A stretch of 64,000 nucleotides of DNA from Plectrocnemia conspersa (lineage: Eukaryota; Arthropoda; Insecta; Trichoptera; Polycentropodidae): assembly GCA_009617715.1 (NCBI GenBank), contig VTFK01000351.1, forward strand, positions 186,001 through 250,000. Direction: 5' to 3'. Within the stretch, counting starts at the first letter, position 1. Each line of letters begins with the position of its first letter. A model generated the notes under the pieces. It searched no databases. It was not told the origin of the DNA and worked only from the letters and a program-made list of their open reading frames with translations. Positions 23,344 through 34,700 of the stretch are shown one piece after another. The position numbers and the translations under genes were made by a program.

Positions 23344-23744
23344 TATCGTACGTATGAGAATGGGGAGCCATACTTTCGTATGTACGTAATAATTAATAAA
23401 TAATAATGTTTTCATTGACAAATCATTTTAATCGTTAATACGCTCTGGCACATAAAATATTAATTTTACCGCCTATGTTTCGTGAATTTTTATTCTTTGT
23501 AAAATTTTCACAATTTACCTATATTTTGTATACATTATTCCTAAAATATATATTATTTAATTTTCTTCAAGTATTTTGGCGCTCTTATGACGTGCTTTCT
23601 TTTGTCAAACGCTCATATTAGTGTCTGCGCATTTGACACAGCGCTACAGCGCTACTTTGGTAAGCGCTTTTATGACGCAGCGCTTATAATGCAGCCCTCT
23701 TTTGACACACACTCATTTGTCCGCGCTTATTTGTGACGTTGCCC
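23344..23744 (-). repeat. right terminal inverted repeat
   Basis: Reverse complement of the left arm, with CGCTCTGGCACATAAAATAT and CCATACTTTCGTATGTACGT conserved. It is slightly longer because the number of outer 15-bp units differs. Confidence 0.88.
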
Positions 23745-23751
23745 AAAAAAT

Positions 23752-25245
23752 GTTATGTATTTTCGGATTACTATTTATATTATACGCTTTTGTACAAATT
23801 TATATATTATAATAAAAAAAATACAAATCTCTATATTTATCTGTTGAATAAAATATCTTATTTACTTACGTAATATTAATAATTTAGTTATTCCCTATAT
23901 AGTCAGTTTGTTTTATCAATATTATAAAAATGTTTATTATATAATATTGATACTATATATTATTTTATATTCACTTTACTTCAACTAAAAAATGATTTTG
24001 TAATCAATTTTTTCACCTTTTTTTGTCATAGTTTATTTTAAACACGCGTTATTTATTCGTAGATAACTATTTTATTTTTTTGTTGCTAAAAACAATAATA
24101 ATAGTTTTAATAAAATCGAATTTTACATATAGATTTATATATAGTAATATATTTTCATGTAATTTGTACATGCTTGCAAAGCTATTAATATATTTTTTAA
24201 ATAAATATATATAATAAAATATTTTTTAATGTCACTGCAGTCGCTGCATACCGCTGCATAGCACAGGTTGAGTCAGCGCCAGATGTTTGAAAATTAGCAT
24301 GCTCTCTTAATAGCTCTGTAGTATTTGAATGGCATTTTTTTATTATTTCTTAGTCGTTTTTACATTACTCTAATTAATATTATATTTTCTTTGGGTTTCA
24401 AAAAACAACAGTAATAATTAGATAAGAAGAACCCGATTTGCGTGAAAATAAGCAGATTGCAAAAATGTGTGGGGGTTATTTTTTCTATCGGTGAATTTAA
24501 ATTTTTTTTTTAATAATTCAGAGATTTTTATCTTTATCTTGATTTAAATATAAAAAATATACAGAAGCTACAGCAGTTTTAACTCTACTATTCGGGTATA
24601 AAAACAGGATTCTGAAGTTGCTTCGTAGCTTGGCGTCAATCGATATCGATTATTCGCGTCCATTATAGCAAATCATCATCATATTGAAGTTTGTTCTCCT
24701 CAATGATCAACCATTTTTCTGTATACAGTATTGATATAATCACATACAATATATTAAATATATTTTTAATTTAAAAAAATTACTCAATAATTGTAAAAAA
24801 AATAAGTTCTCATTACTCAAGAACTGAAAAATATCGTGAATATACATATATATTTAAAAAAAAATATTTTAATATAATACGTGCCTTTAACTAAAAAAAA
24901 TGCAATTTTTGAAATTGCGTTTGAAATAACGATACATCTCAAGGTTGTTATCTTAAAGTTGCTGGAGTGAATTTGGTTTCACCTTGCTTGTCTCATAGTC
25001 AAATTAAATAGTGCTAATTAAAATCTTAAAAGCTAAATTAATAATTTTCAATTAAATGAGTCTGAGCAATGATAGGTATTTATGCTATTTTATTATAAAT
25101 AGGTTTTTTATTCAGCACAGTAAAAACCTACAACTTGTGGGTTGATAAACAATGACTGTTGCGTATTTATAGTGCTGGTCTTTTATAGTCTCTAGTTATA
25201 CATAATAATATTAAATCTGCTTTTTTAGCAGCCTTTGCAAAAGCC
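23752..25245. other. AT-rich spacer, no gene seen
   Basis: Only AT-rich sequence, apart from a short patch at 24230-24310 with the repeated word GCTGCATA and at 24600-24670. No coding feature. Confidence 0.45.
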
Positions 25246-25254
25246 ACTACAGGA

Positions 25255-25490
25255 TGTTCACTATAAACGATAACGATTGGAATCTAACGACTGTAGCCGC
25301 CATTACATTTGAAAGTGTACACCTATTTTTATCCGGTTACAGTTTCACCCATGGGAAGCCATTTTGAATCCTGATTTCATAGTTGTTCGGCTATGGATGA
25401 CAACTACGCCCATGGGCAAGCTATAACGCCCAACGTTTACACTTTGAAAGCACGCCCCGAGATAATTGGCGATTCGGGGTTTTTATTTCT
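25255..25490. other. GC-richer block with inverted words
   Basis: It contains TTGAAAGTGTACACC near the left and TTTACACTTTGAAAGCACGCC near the right, with two CCCATGGG palindromes between them (25351 and 25412). The arrangement is loosely symmetrical, as in a degraded foldback or MITE, but no clean ends or target duplication could be defined. Confidence 0.3.
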
Positions 25491-25499
25491 AGCATTATG

Positions 25500-28400
25500 C
25501 ACGAATCTCACGCAGAAAAATATATTGCGCTCATATGAATAAAAATCGGATTTATTCATTCTATGACACATGTAGTTTTAAAAGTTTCCATGTAGTTTTC
25601 TTTGTATTTCTGAAGCATTAAGAGCAAAAATAAAATAAACACTCAAACCTACTCAGATGCTTCACATACAATAAAAATAAAAATACCTACAAATGAACCA
25701 AACATTTAACAAAGATAAACTTGGTGAGCTTTTGTATACTCAATTCCAGCAACTAAAGTTTGAGCTGCATAAAATTGTGCAACTCCAGACGTTCCAGATC
25801 GTTTACTGTACAAACATTCTAGACGTGTAATTCGTGAACTCCAACATTGCAACTTTAATATTTGTTTACAATGCATGATTTCTATCTTTTTGAAGCTTAC
25901 TATATTGTTTGTTGTTATGTTACTACATTTATATAAATACAATTTCAACTATTATCACTTTCAAAGGTGACTAAGAATTATCTTTTATCGAATGAAAAAT
26001 TAGCGAATTGAGATAACCAAAAATAAATTCAAAATTAGTCTATGAATGTTGCTTTGTTATCAAATTTCTTTACGAGATAACCTTTAAAAAAATTAAATTT
26101 TTCAAAATTTGTCAGTCTATGACGTTTGTTTTTACAGATTTTAAGGCTTTGATTAAAATACCATTAATTCATACCGTAAAATTTTACATTATTTAAGTGT
26201 TCAATTTTTTTTGTTTTTTCTAATGTTTAAACTATTAAACTATTAACCAAAAAGGTGTTAAAAGTGCTTGCATCTACAGTGAAGAAATATATAGAAAAAA
26301 TAACTTTTCACTGAAGGGTGTTATCATAGATAATGCAGTTGGCCACCGATTTGATTCAGAAGATTAAAATAATTTAATAAACAGTGTTTATCGCCAAAGT
26401 TCACATATATTTCAGCTCCATGTGATTGATAAAATAATAATAACAGTAGGAAATGATTGGCGTATAGTGTCATTCAGGAACCAAAAATACCCAGAAAGTG
26501 TTCAATGATAAGAATCTGATAATGGAGAGCAATTTATGAAGAACCTTGACTTAAAGGCGAAATTAAAATACGTGGAGGAGTTACAATATAGCAACTGACA
26601 CTTACAACATAAAATGAAGGGCAAGCGTTAAACACTAGATATAAATCTGAACTTGAATTGTTAGATTCATTAAACGTGACGTGGAACTAAAGTCTAAGAA
26701 TATATTTTTTTTAATCTAATTGAACCTGTAATAACATATGCTTGCCCAGAACGGAGTAGCGCATATAATTATTTTTTTTAAATTCTAAACATTTAAAATA
26801 AAGCGTTAACATACCTCTTTATACTTTCTCAAAAAGCTTCATAGTATATTTCAATACAAATAAAGAACATTGTCACAATAACACCGAGAGATACTAAAAA
26901 AATATTACTTTAGAAGTGGTGTTAATAAAGTCGAGTAAAAAAAATATTTGTAGGGCTTATTTTGGTTTGCTTGGTGTATTTAATCGTTGTAATCTATAAT
27001 TTGATAAACTTAATCCTTTGTTATACTTATTTTGAGGTATTTCAAATATAATATAAATCGTTTTTTCTTATCCAATTTCCTACTTGTGTATAGGTACGTG
27101 ATATATAACATATAAGCGTTATGAAAATGTTGATGTTGATAAAATCAATAAGCGAACGGTAGAAAAAATATTTTGAGAATGTTTTGTATCCTGCGAGAGG
27201 GATATTGCTGAATTTTCAGTATTGCCCCGTGCGATATCACTGAGTGAGGGATTTCCAGTTATTTTTAATATCACTCGGCTCCGAGAACAATGCTGTTCTT
27301 ACTTACTGCGAGATATATTAAATTTTCAAACTTATATTCCTCATCATGTATTGAGCGAGACTTAAAAATGTGTGTATCTCAAATTAAATATTAAGCACAT
27401 CTTGTAATTTCCGGATGGGATCATATTAATTTTCATCTCAGCTGAAAAGTTAGCATTATAATTAAAGATTTATATGCATAAAAAAACAATTATATTTATA
27501 AAAATATTGGAAATTTATTATGTAGAACGGTGAAATATGTTAAATAAATAAATATGTATTATAAATAGAAATGTAAAAATTACAGTGAAGGCGCCATATA
27601 AAAATAGGGATGTGAAAATTTAAATAAAGACGCATTTTCTTAGGCGTTAATATTTCTAACGTTGCTCTGTCATAATAATTCAATATTTCTATATATAATT
27701 CAGACTATGATTGTGAATTTAAATAGACCTAAGAAACGACATAAGCTTTTCAAAAAAAAGGATATATATATAAATATATACATACATTAATCGTTGTTCT
27801 GCTATATATGTCGACGAGTATATTATAGTCCTTTTCTCATTTCCTTTCGCGTTTGGCCAATGGTTGCTTTAAAACGGAAAGAACGTTGTTTCTCTATTTC
27901 GTTTTTGATACCATATTACGTAATCGTTCTGCATCGGGGTGAAGAAGCTACATTGGTTTGAATGGAAAATACATTAAATTGTAATACATATGTACATATA
28001 CATATATGCTATATAGAAACCTACATATTTCACCGACCTAACGTGTTTAATGAATCAATTATTTTAAGCGATACGCGTCACAATGTCAATTCACAAATTA
28101 AACTGTATTTAATTGTATAAGGAACAGGAAAAATATATACTTTAAAATTGTTTTAGAAAAGGCTTGATGTTGTAAAATAGTTAAATCTTTGTTTAAATAG
28201 CAATTTACATATCCATTAGACTCAATATAAAAGATTCTTGTCGTGAAGTATGAATATTTCGAAGTCACATTATTGGAATAAAAAATATTTAGCTCAACTT
28301 ATAGATTTAAGTTATTGTTATCTTTTGAATTGGTGAAACATGATGAACTAGTTTCATTTATTAACTAATATAAAACAAGGTTATTTAATATTTCTCACGC

Positions 28401-28735
28401 CTGTAAATTTTGCTAAAAGTTTTTTTGCCCGTTTTAGACCTGCCGATTTAATCCCTACATTTGGTGGTTCAATTGTTAGATTGGATTAATTCAATTGTTA
28501 AAGATATCATTGGCATACTAACATTTTGGGTTGTAGATAATATATTTTAGCATCCTAAGCTAAATTTAATTTAATTTGTCTAGCCTCATATTTTATTTAA
28601 AGTTTTTACTGCTTTGGAATTTTATAGTGTGATGCTTAGAAGTTTAACATATACATAAAAATTATGTAAGGTACGGATAATATACATTTTGTATGTGCAC
28701 AGCATAGATATTGTATGATCAAACACGTGTGTGAT
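25500..28735. other. mostly AT-rich spacer
   Basis: No gene is supported. The stretch 26290-26700 has more even composition and short open runs (GVIIDNAVGHRFDSED on the plus strand) but matches no family I recognise. At 27180-27330 and 27820-27960 there are CpG-bearing patches; the latter includes GGCCAATGG, a CCAAT-box core. Confidence 0.4.
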
Positions 28736-28739
28736 GGAG

Positions 28740-29193
28740 TGGTGGGGGTTCTGTAGGTGTACCTACATGCAGTCGACAATTGTTGAGTTCATTCCGCGTC
28801 GAGCGCTCGCGGTGGTCGTACGCTTTCGCTCCTCTCGAATCGAATCGTGTCGATTTACGTAAAAGTACGCAGCTCGAACTACGCGAAACGTATTTTTTAG
28901 ATTTCCGTAACGCGAGTGGTACATGCGTAAAAAATAACCAGTTCGGACGCATATGTGCGAAAATACTTATTAATCGTGTGAAGTTTTTGTGTGTGGAAAT
29001 TTATCATGTGTGTGTGTGTATATATAATATATTTATATTAATCATTTTAACTAAGAATAAATCGTCAGATAAAATATTTTAAAAATAAACTTGTGATTTT
29101 TATATAGTTATGAATAGTTTTGTGGGTGTGACAAGATTATCAGATGTGTGATGATGTAGAAGCGGAACTGTACTTTGGTGGTTGCAAAGAATC
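28740..29193 (+). promoter_or_regulatory. candidate promoter and 5' untranslated first exon of a host gene
   Basis: A CpG-rich block with GCGTCGAGCGCTCGCGGTGG, then CTCTCGAATCGAATCGTGTC and CGAACTACGCGAAACG. The hexamer TCATTC at 28789-28794 fits the arthropod initiator (TCAKTY), and GGTCGT at 28814-28819 matches the downstream promoter element sequence, though four bases closer than the canonical spacing. The block fades into AT-rich sequence and ends with GCAAAGAATC followed by GTAAGTAG, a strong 5' splice site at 29194. There are no convincing coding frames, so the exon would be untranslated and the gene would continue to the right. No downstream exon is identified in the window. Confidence 0.4.
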
Positions 29194-30300
29194 GTAAGTA
29201 GACTTTTAAGTATTATTTTTTTTAATTTACAACTAAATTTGTAAATAAAATATATTTACAAACTTTTTTGAATATAAATAATATTCAGATCGATTGATTA
29301 ATATATGTATATTTTCATTGTTTATACTGTGAATCTACCGCAAACTTTTTATTTATGTGAAGTTATTTTAGTTATAAATTACCTAAAGTCTTTGAAAACT
29401 CAGACTGATATTTTTATTAATACTGTTAATTTACTAAACGATATAAATTCGACTCAGCTGATGGGAATTTAAACCAAAAACTTACTATTCCTGACATATT
29501 ATTTTTATAGTATATAAGTTAATGCTTAAATAAGCTATTATATTATATTAAAATAATATAGTGTTTTGCAATTTATTTCAATAATACTAAACAAGATTAT
29601 CAACACAAATATAAGGTTTTTATTAAATTTATTTAAATGATTACTTATTGTAGTTACCATATTTTGCATTTAAGCTAAGCTTTGTCAATGTTTTTAATGA
29701 AGTAAAATTAACATGTTTTATCTTATTTACGAAGTGGACCGAGTAAAATCGAGCAAAAATATACTTTCTATTTTATTCTAGAAAATTATATTTTTTGTTA
29801 ATAACAATTGAATGATAAAGTTTTTCAAAATTATTAATTTAACTTTAAATGTTTTTTATTTAATTCAAATAATAAATGCAAAATAAAAGCAATTCATTTT
29901 TTTAAACTTTGCGGTAAAAAAATGCAATTTGTTATTTGAATAAGTAGAAACTATTTATTTATATTGGTTATTATCAGATCCATAATTTATAAAAAATGAT
30001 TTTGATTTCATATTTTCTTAAAGATTGTATTTGTTGTAATTTTTTTATTATTCATAATGCAGCATCTTTTTGCAGATGCATTTTAAGTTGAATTTTTTAT
30101 AAATATGTATGAAGTAATTTGTATAGTTTTTAAAAAAAAATATTTTTGCATATCAAAAATAAATATTAAACAGCTGATATTGCAATCTGAATTATCTCAT
30201 ATTATTGTTTATAAAATGAATTTAAAAAATATTTTAGGTAATCGTTTTTTAATGAATATAACTTTCTTTTACCTCCCCGTTAATTTTTTAATTTAATAAT
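29194..30300. other. AT-rich sequence, possibly intronic
   Basis: Nothing recognisable; if the preceding splice donor is real this is intron. Confidence 0.4.
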
Positions 30301-30305
30301 TATTG

Positions 30306-30990
30306 TTGGAGACTTTGATTTAAAATGTTCTGATAAACCCCTTTTCACGTCGTTAGCATTTTGATTTTTTTCTGTCTAGAAAGTATTGTCTCAATCGAAA
30401 TAAAAAGTAGTTGTAAGGAGCAAGATATAGAAGATAAGGTGTATGCGTTAAAAAAATCCAGACAAATTCCTTTAGTAGTAGAAATATTCTACTTCTGTAG
30501 ATAAGTGCAAACCATTTTTTCAACTTCTTTGTGCATACGATCCAGCTAATCTCAATAAAAGCTTGTTGCTTGGACAGGCTTAAGAGTTTCGTGGTTCACA
30601 ATCCTTGTAAAATCCCACCATACACACAAAACAATTTTTTTACAGAAAGCCCTGGTTTTGTACCACTATCTTTTACATCAATTGTTGTCGTACAATACCT
30701 ATTTCTCATCTCAGATTATCAAATGTTCGAGCAAGGCGATTCATCTTCGAGATGCAGGCTCATGGGATGTGCAGATACGCGCCGACATGTTTTCTTATCT
30801 CAATTTATGCGGAACCCATACACATTTATCCAAGTCTTTATAATCTTCTTAATTTGTAAATGATCTGTTTCTTAGCCAGCTGATTAAGAGTTTAAGTAGG
30901 ATTTTTACATCCAGAACATCATCATCTATATTTTCTGGTCTCTCACATTCGAAACTATTATTGATATCGTGATTTCCTGTTCGAATATTT
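30306..30990 (-). pseudogene. mariner-type transposase relic (copy 2, nearly full span)
   Basis: Read on the minus strand, this relic follows the mariner order from the helix-turn-helix region to the C-terminus. ERPENIDDDVL (about 30940-30910) fits the GRP..IDDD link; CVWVPHKL matches the VWVPHEL block; DEK, a changed Trp codon, VLYDNN matches GDEKWVLYDN; KKIVLCVWWDFTRIVNHETL and KP follow, then DRMHKEV. Near the end NANDVKRGLSEHFKSKSP (30306-30360) matches DVKRALSEFFASK. Several stops and frameshifts separate these blocks, and part of the region with the second Asp is unreadable. It is the most complete of three related copies (see 295-605 and 37675-37985). Confidence 0.8.
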
Positions 30991-32200
30991 TAAAACCATC
31001 TTAAACATTTACAAATATTTTATGAATCCCTTACTGCTTATCTAATGTTTTTGGTGGGCTTAACGACAGATTTTTTTAATAAAATCATATAAGATTCAAT
31101 TCACCGTAAATTTTGCGGCCAAATTTTTGTTTTAAATATTGTATTAAAGGGTTCATATGTGCCCCAATGTATATATAATTAAATACGTATCAACGGCTAA
31201 AATCTTTATTAAAAAAATTTGGGGATTACATAATATAAATAATTTTATTAAAATTTTGCAGTGTCAAGAAAAACACACGTATCGCAAATACGATTATTAA
31301 ACATTAAGGCGTTATTGCGAATCGTTCGTACGCGTTTTTGGTATACATAATAATACAGTATAATGGCGTGGCATAAGTGTGAAAAGCCATTCATCTAAAT
31401 TAAGCATAAAATCAGAGAAAACCAAACTTTTCGCGAGCGCAAGCAAAGTTAAAATACATAATAATGCGCGTTATTGGCTTTTGCAATATTTCATATTTTT
31501 TTCGTTAAAATTATTCGCAATACGTAATAATAAATTTATTAAAACGCAATGTCGCACCGGTGTTTGCCGTTATTTATTGTGGGGGGCGAAAGTATTGTGG
31601 GTATTATTATGTGTATACATTTACCATACAGATTCTACAGGATGTACCTAAAGGGTTGCTAGAAATATTTCACGCAGCAATAGATAAATGCTGGCGCCGA
31701 ATCTGGAATACAGTTGTTTGATAATTTACATATTTCGGCAACTATGTATTGCGTATATAATATATTGTGCTGTTAACAATAAGTAATGTTAATATCACAT
31801 ACTCCTCGATGAAATATTACTAATTTATCAATTCCTTACTACTTTATGATTGGGTACGAAATAAGCAATAAGTAAAATAAAAATAAAATTAAAAGGAAAA
31901 ATACGTATAATAATTATTTAAATTCTTAAGTTTATGACTAATTATAACTATTAAATGGGGACTTGAAGCTACAGCTGTTTATATAGTAAAATTATGTTTT
32001 TTAATTTTAAATTCGTTTTTTCTGTTAAATATCGATTTTAGGGTCGCAATGGCAGCAAGCTCTTTAGTCTTAAATTCCGTCCAAGCTTGAATTATATATA
32101 TATATATGTCCAGGTTTTTTCTGCTGGCTCTACATAGTATACAGTTTCCTTCTTCTTTTTTACGAGATCAATGCGCAGATCAAATTAAATAGTTAATCAA
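30991..32200. other. AT-rich spacer with small CpG patch
   Basis: At 31300-31650 GCGAATCGTTCGTACGCG and TCGCACCGGTGTTTGCCG mark a patch of higher complexity with a 90-codon plus-strand frame of no known family. A TA run lies at 32094-32107. Otherwise featureless. Confidence 0.4.
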
Positions 32201-32207
32201 GTTTTGT

Positions 32208-32285
32208 GAATATATTTTAGCTTCATTTTCGTTTGATTTTTATATATTTTAGTTTGAATATATTTTAGCTTCATTTTGGTTTGAT
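32208..32285 (+). repeat. short tandem duplication
   Basis: The sequence GAATATATTTTAGCTTCATT followed by TT[C/G]GTTTGAT occurs twice, about 48 bp apart and in the same orientation. Confidence 0.85.
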
Positions 32286-32299
32286 TACTTATTGACGGC

Positions 32300-32680
32300 T
32301 GTGTCATCAGTTAGTATTTTTTAAACTAAGTTTGGCATTAGTATATAGAAAGTAAAAGACATGTCCAAGCAAACTACCATGCAGGACTCCAGCTGTAATT
32401 TTTAGAGTTTGTTTTATTAAACGAAACAAAATAGCTCTGACTTTTTAGATATGCCCATATTATGTATACATATAAGATAATTAGGAGCTTTATACTAAGA
32501 TAATTTATAGAATAGACCGTCGTCGTACAGTGTCGGATGCTTTTTTTAAGTCTAGCATTAAAAACACTATACTTATGTTTAATATATGTTTAATAAAGCT
32601 GTTAATTTTGTGAGTTGTTAAATGCATATTGCAAAAAAAAATTGATCCTTTGTACCGAAATATTATTTTAGCTGCGAGTT
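32300..32680 (-). pseudogene. LINE reverse transcriptase relic
   Basis: On the minus strand 32527-32570 reads VFLMLDLKKASDTV, reverse-transcriptase motif A (LDLKKAFDTV in the family) with the catalytic Asp kept. At 32330-32398 the frame gives AGVLHGSLLGHVFYFLYTN, matching SGVPQGSLLGPLLFLLYIND. The two are separated by about 130 bp containing stops, slightly less than the normal spacing. The YADD box is not visible because the sequence becomes unreadable to the left. A possible extension to the right (to about 33200) has no clear motif. Belongs to the Jockey/CR1 group by motif style. Confidence 0.72.
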
Positions 32681-33199
32681 AATAGGATGATAATTAATCA
32701 GGTTTTTTGATTGCATGAGTTTTGACTGTTTTGAGAAATACTAAGCTATTCAAGATGTTTTATAATCTATCAGTTTTTTTATACTCTAATATTTTTACAT
32801 AACTCAGAATTTACTTAATTTAACGAATAAAACGTGTAACTTTTTTAAGCGTTTGCGGGTGGGTGTAATTTTGTGTTAACATGCACTGGCTAGCAGTTCA
32901 AGTTTTCTTATATAAGTTTTTACAATGTCATTTACAAGTTTTAATGTTAAAATATTAGAGTTTAAATTTTTTTTAAATTTTGTTATTTTTTATTAAGACT
33001 AATCTACCGATTTTAGTTGCCTTTAATGTTTTGAATTTTAACGCAAACATCGTAGGTCAATTTGCTTATCAATGTGTTTTTTTGACATCAATTCTGCACA
33101 CTTTATTGTATAATTATTAAAGATTATATCGATGATAGCTTCTTGTGTAAAAATACTGGGAGCCTAGATACTGCGCATCCCTGAGATCCAATTTTTGCA

Positions 33200-34435
33200 T
33201 CATCATATATCCGTTATTAATTAACATTACCTACGGATCGTGATTTTATGGCACATGAACATACATTATATATTATTATGCAGCAAAATAATATTTTTAA
33301 ATATGTTCAAATTGCTTTTAGATTAATTGGTCGTTGGTTAGCCATTTAAACAGATAAATATTAGGGCAATAGTTTTGCGGTTCTTAAATATTTTACAGCG
33401 CCACGGAAGAGTTTAGATTTAATCTAACCAGATTTTTTAAAACAAAATAGTGTCACAAGCGTTAAATAGTAGATAAAAAAATATAGTAATTTGTTCTTTA
33501 TAATTAAGAATAATTGGTTAATGATTAACGACGATTTGTTAAAGTCTTAATTATTCATACAACGTTCACACAATTATAATATAGAAGATCAATAATAAGT
33601 TTTTAATGAGTTTAAATTGAGAAGTTTCAATTCGGTTTACATTTCAAATAAATTTCAATAAAATATAGTACAAACGGATTACTCACAAATATACTATATA
33701 CTCAAGATTTGTATTAAATATTTATTTGTATTTCATATGTGCAGAGAAATAAAGTTAAAGAGCCTCTGGCGTAGTATCTACACACAATGGCAAATTGATT
33801 TTCCTTAACAAGTGAGGCCCTGGGAGTCCTGAACCTGAACCTCCGTCTGTCTCTAGTAATTGCTTTAAAATTAACCGATACAAATGACAAAATACACATA
33901 AGGGTTTTGAAAATACGCTAGCGCTTTGTGTTGAAGCTAAGAGAGTATGAACTTTGCGTAATAATTCTAAAGCCTTAATTTTCTAAATTCAAAATTTGAC
34001 TTCCATGCTCACGTATAAAAAGTCATATTATATTTGTTTAATAAACATATTTATATTTATAATTTATATAAAATAGTGTGAAATATTTTTAGTAACTTAA
34101 AATTATGTACCAATACATTTTTTAGTGTTTTAGAGGCGATTATTAATATTTTTAAATCTCGGAATTAATCCCGATTTTCGCTTACTTTCTTTCTATATTT
34201 CGGCTGCGTTTCTCCAGCTATTTATATACTGAAAATTATAAAAATTATGACACAAAACAGTAATACGTGTACGTTTTACATTAATTATTGTAAATTAAGC
34301 ACTGGAATCTCAGAAATATCTATATGAATTTTTTTTTTATATTATGTACAGAAGTATATAATAAATATAATTTTATACAAGAAGTATATTTATTAATTTA
34401 TTAAAATTAGAGCCAAAACCGGACAGTTTATCCTA
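33200..34435. other. AT-rich spacer with one complex patch
   Basis: Between 33760 and 33880 composition is more even (AGTGAGGCCCTGGGAGTCCT); a 61-codon minus-strand frame covers it without a known domain. The rest is AT-rich. Confidence 0.4.
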
Positions 34436-34439
34436 ATAT

Positions 34440-34700
34440 TTCATAATCAAACATAAAGTGAGGACAAACACAAATCCTCCTAACACGTGTACATTGCTTT
34501 ATACAAACTCAACAAACTTTCCGTTTGTGTATGAGAAAATATCAACATTTGGATGCACCGTATTGGGTAGTCGTACGGCCATTGCTAGAGAAAAGTTAGC
34601 GAGTGCTTCAATGCTAGTCCTTAAAGGCAAGAGAATGCGAACTAGAACTAAAACTGCTCTCTTGGGCCCACATTTAAAGCTACACAATCATTGAAGAGTT
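34440..34700. other. complex island open on both strands
   Basis: About 260 bp in which both strands lack stops: plus frame to 34694 with TAIAREKLASASMLVLKGKR, minus frame 34687-34499 with CSFKCGPKRAVLVLVRILL. Codon mix is more even than the flanks and the edges are abrupt. I recognise neither protein. It could be an exon of an unknown gene, a processed insert or a conserved non-coding block. Confidence 0.35.

Larger units (their letters stand above)
20796..23744. mobile_element. transposon with long terminal inverted repeats, superfamily unresolved
   Basis: The element begins GGGCAGCCGGTCAAAAGAGC and ends, in inverse, GGGCAACGTCACAAATAAGC. Homology between the arms continues for about 380-400 bp: left 20796-21175, right 23344-23744, ending in the shared block ACGTACATACGAAAGTATGG next to GGCTCCCCAT. 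The outer 150 bp of each arm is a run of about 15-bp units of the form GTCATAAGAGCG, diverged between arms. AAAAAAT flanks both sides (20789-20795 and 23745-23751), fitting a 7-bp target duplication, although the A-run leaves one base of uncertainty. No transposase is recognisable. Long arms with terminal GGG would fit MULE-like or P-like elements, but neither is proven. Confidence 0.88.

Noticed and set aside
30531..30863. 110-codon plus-strand frame with CRLMGCADTRRHVF
   Set aside because: Antisense to the mariner relic; the minus-strand reading gives VWVPHKL and CVWWD motifs.
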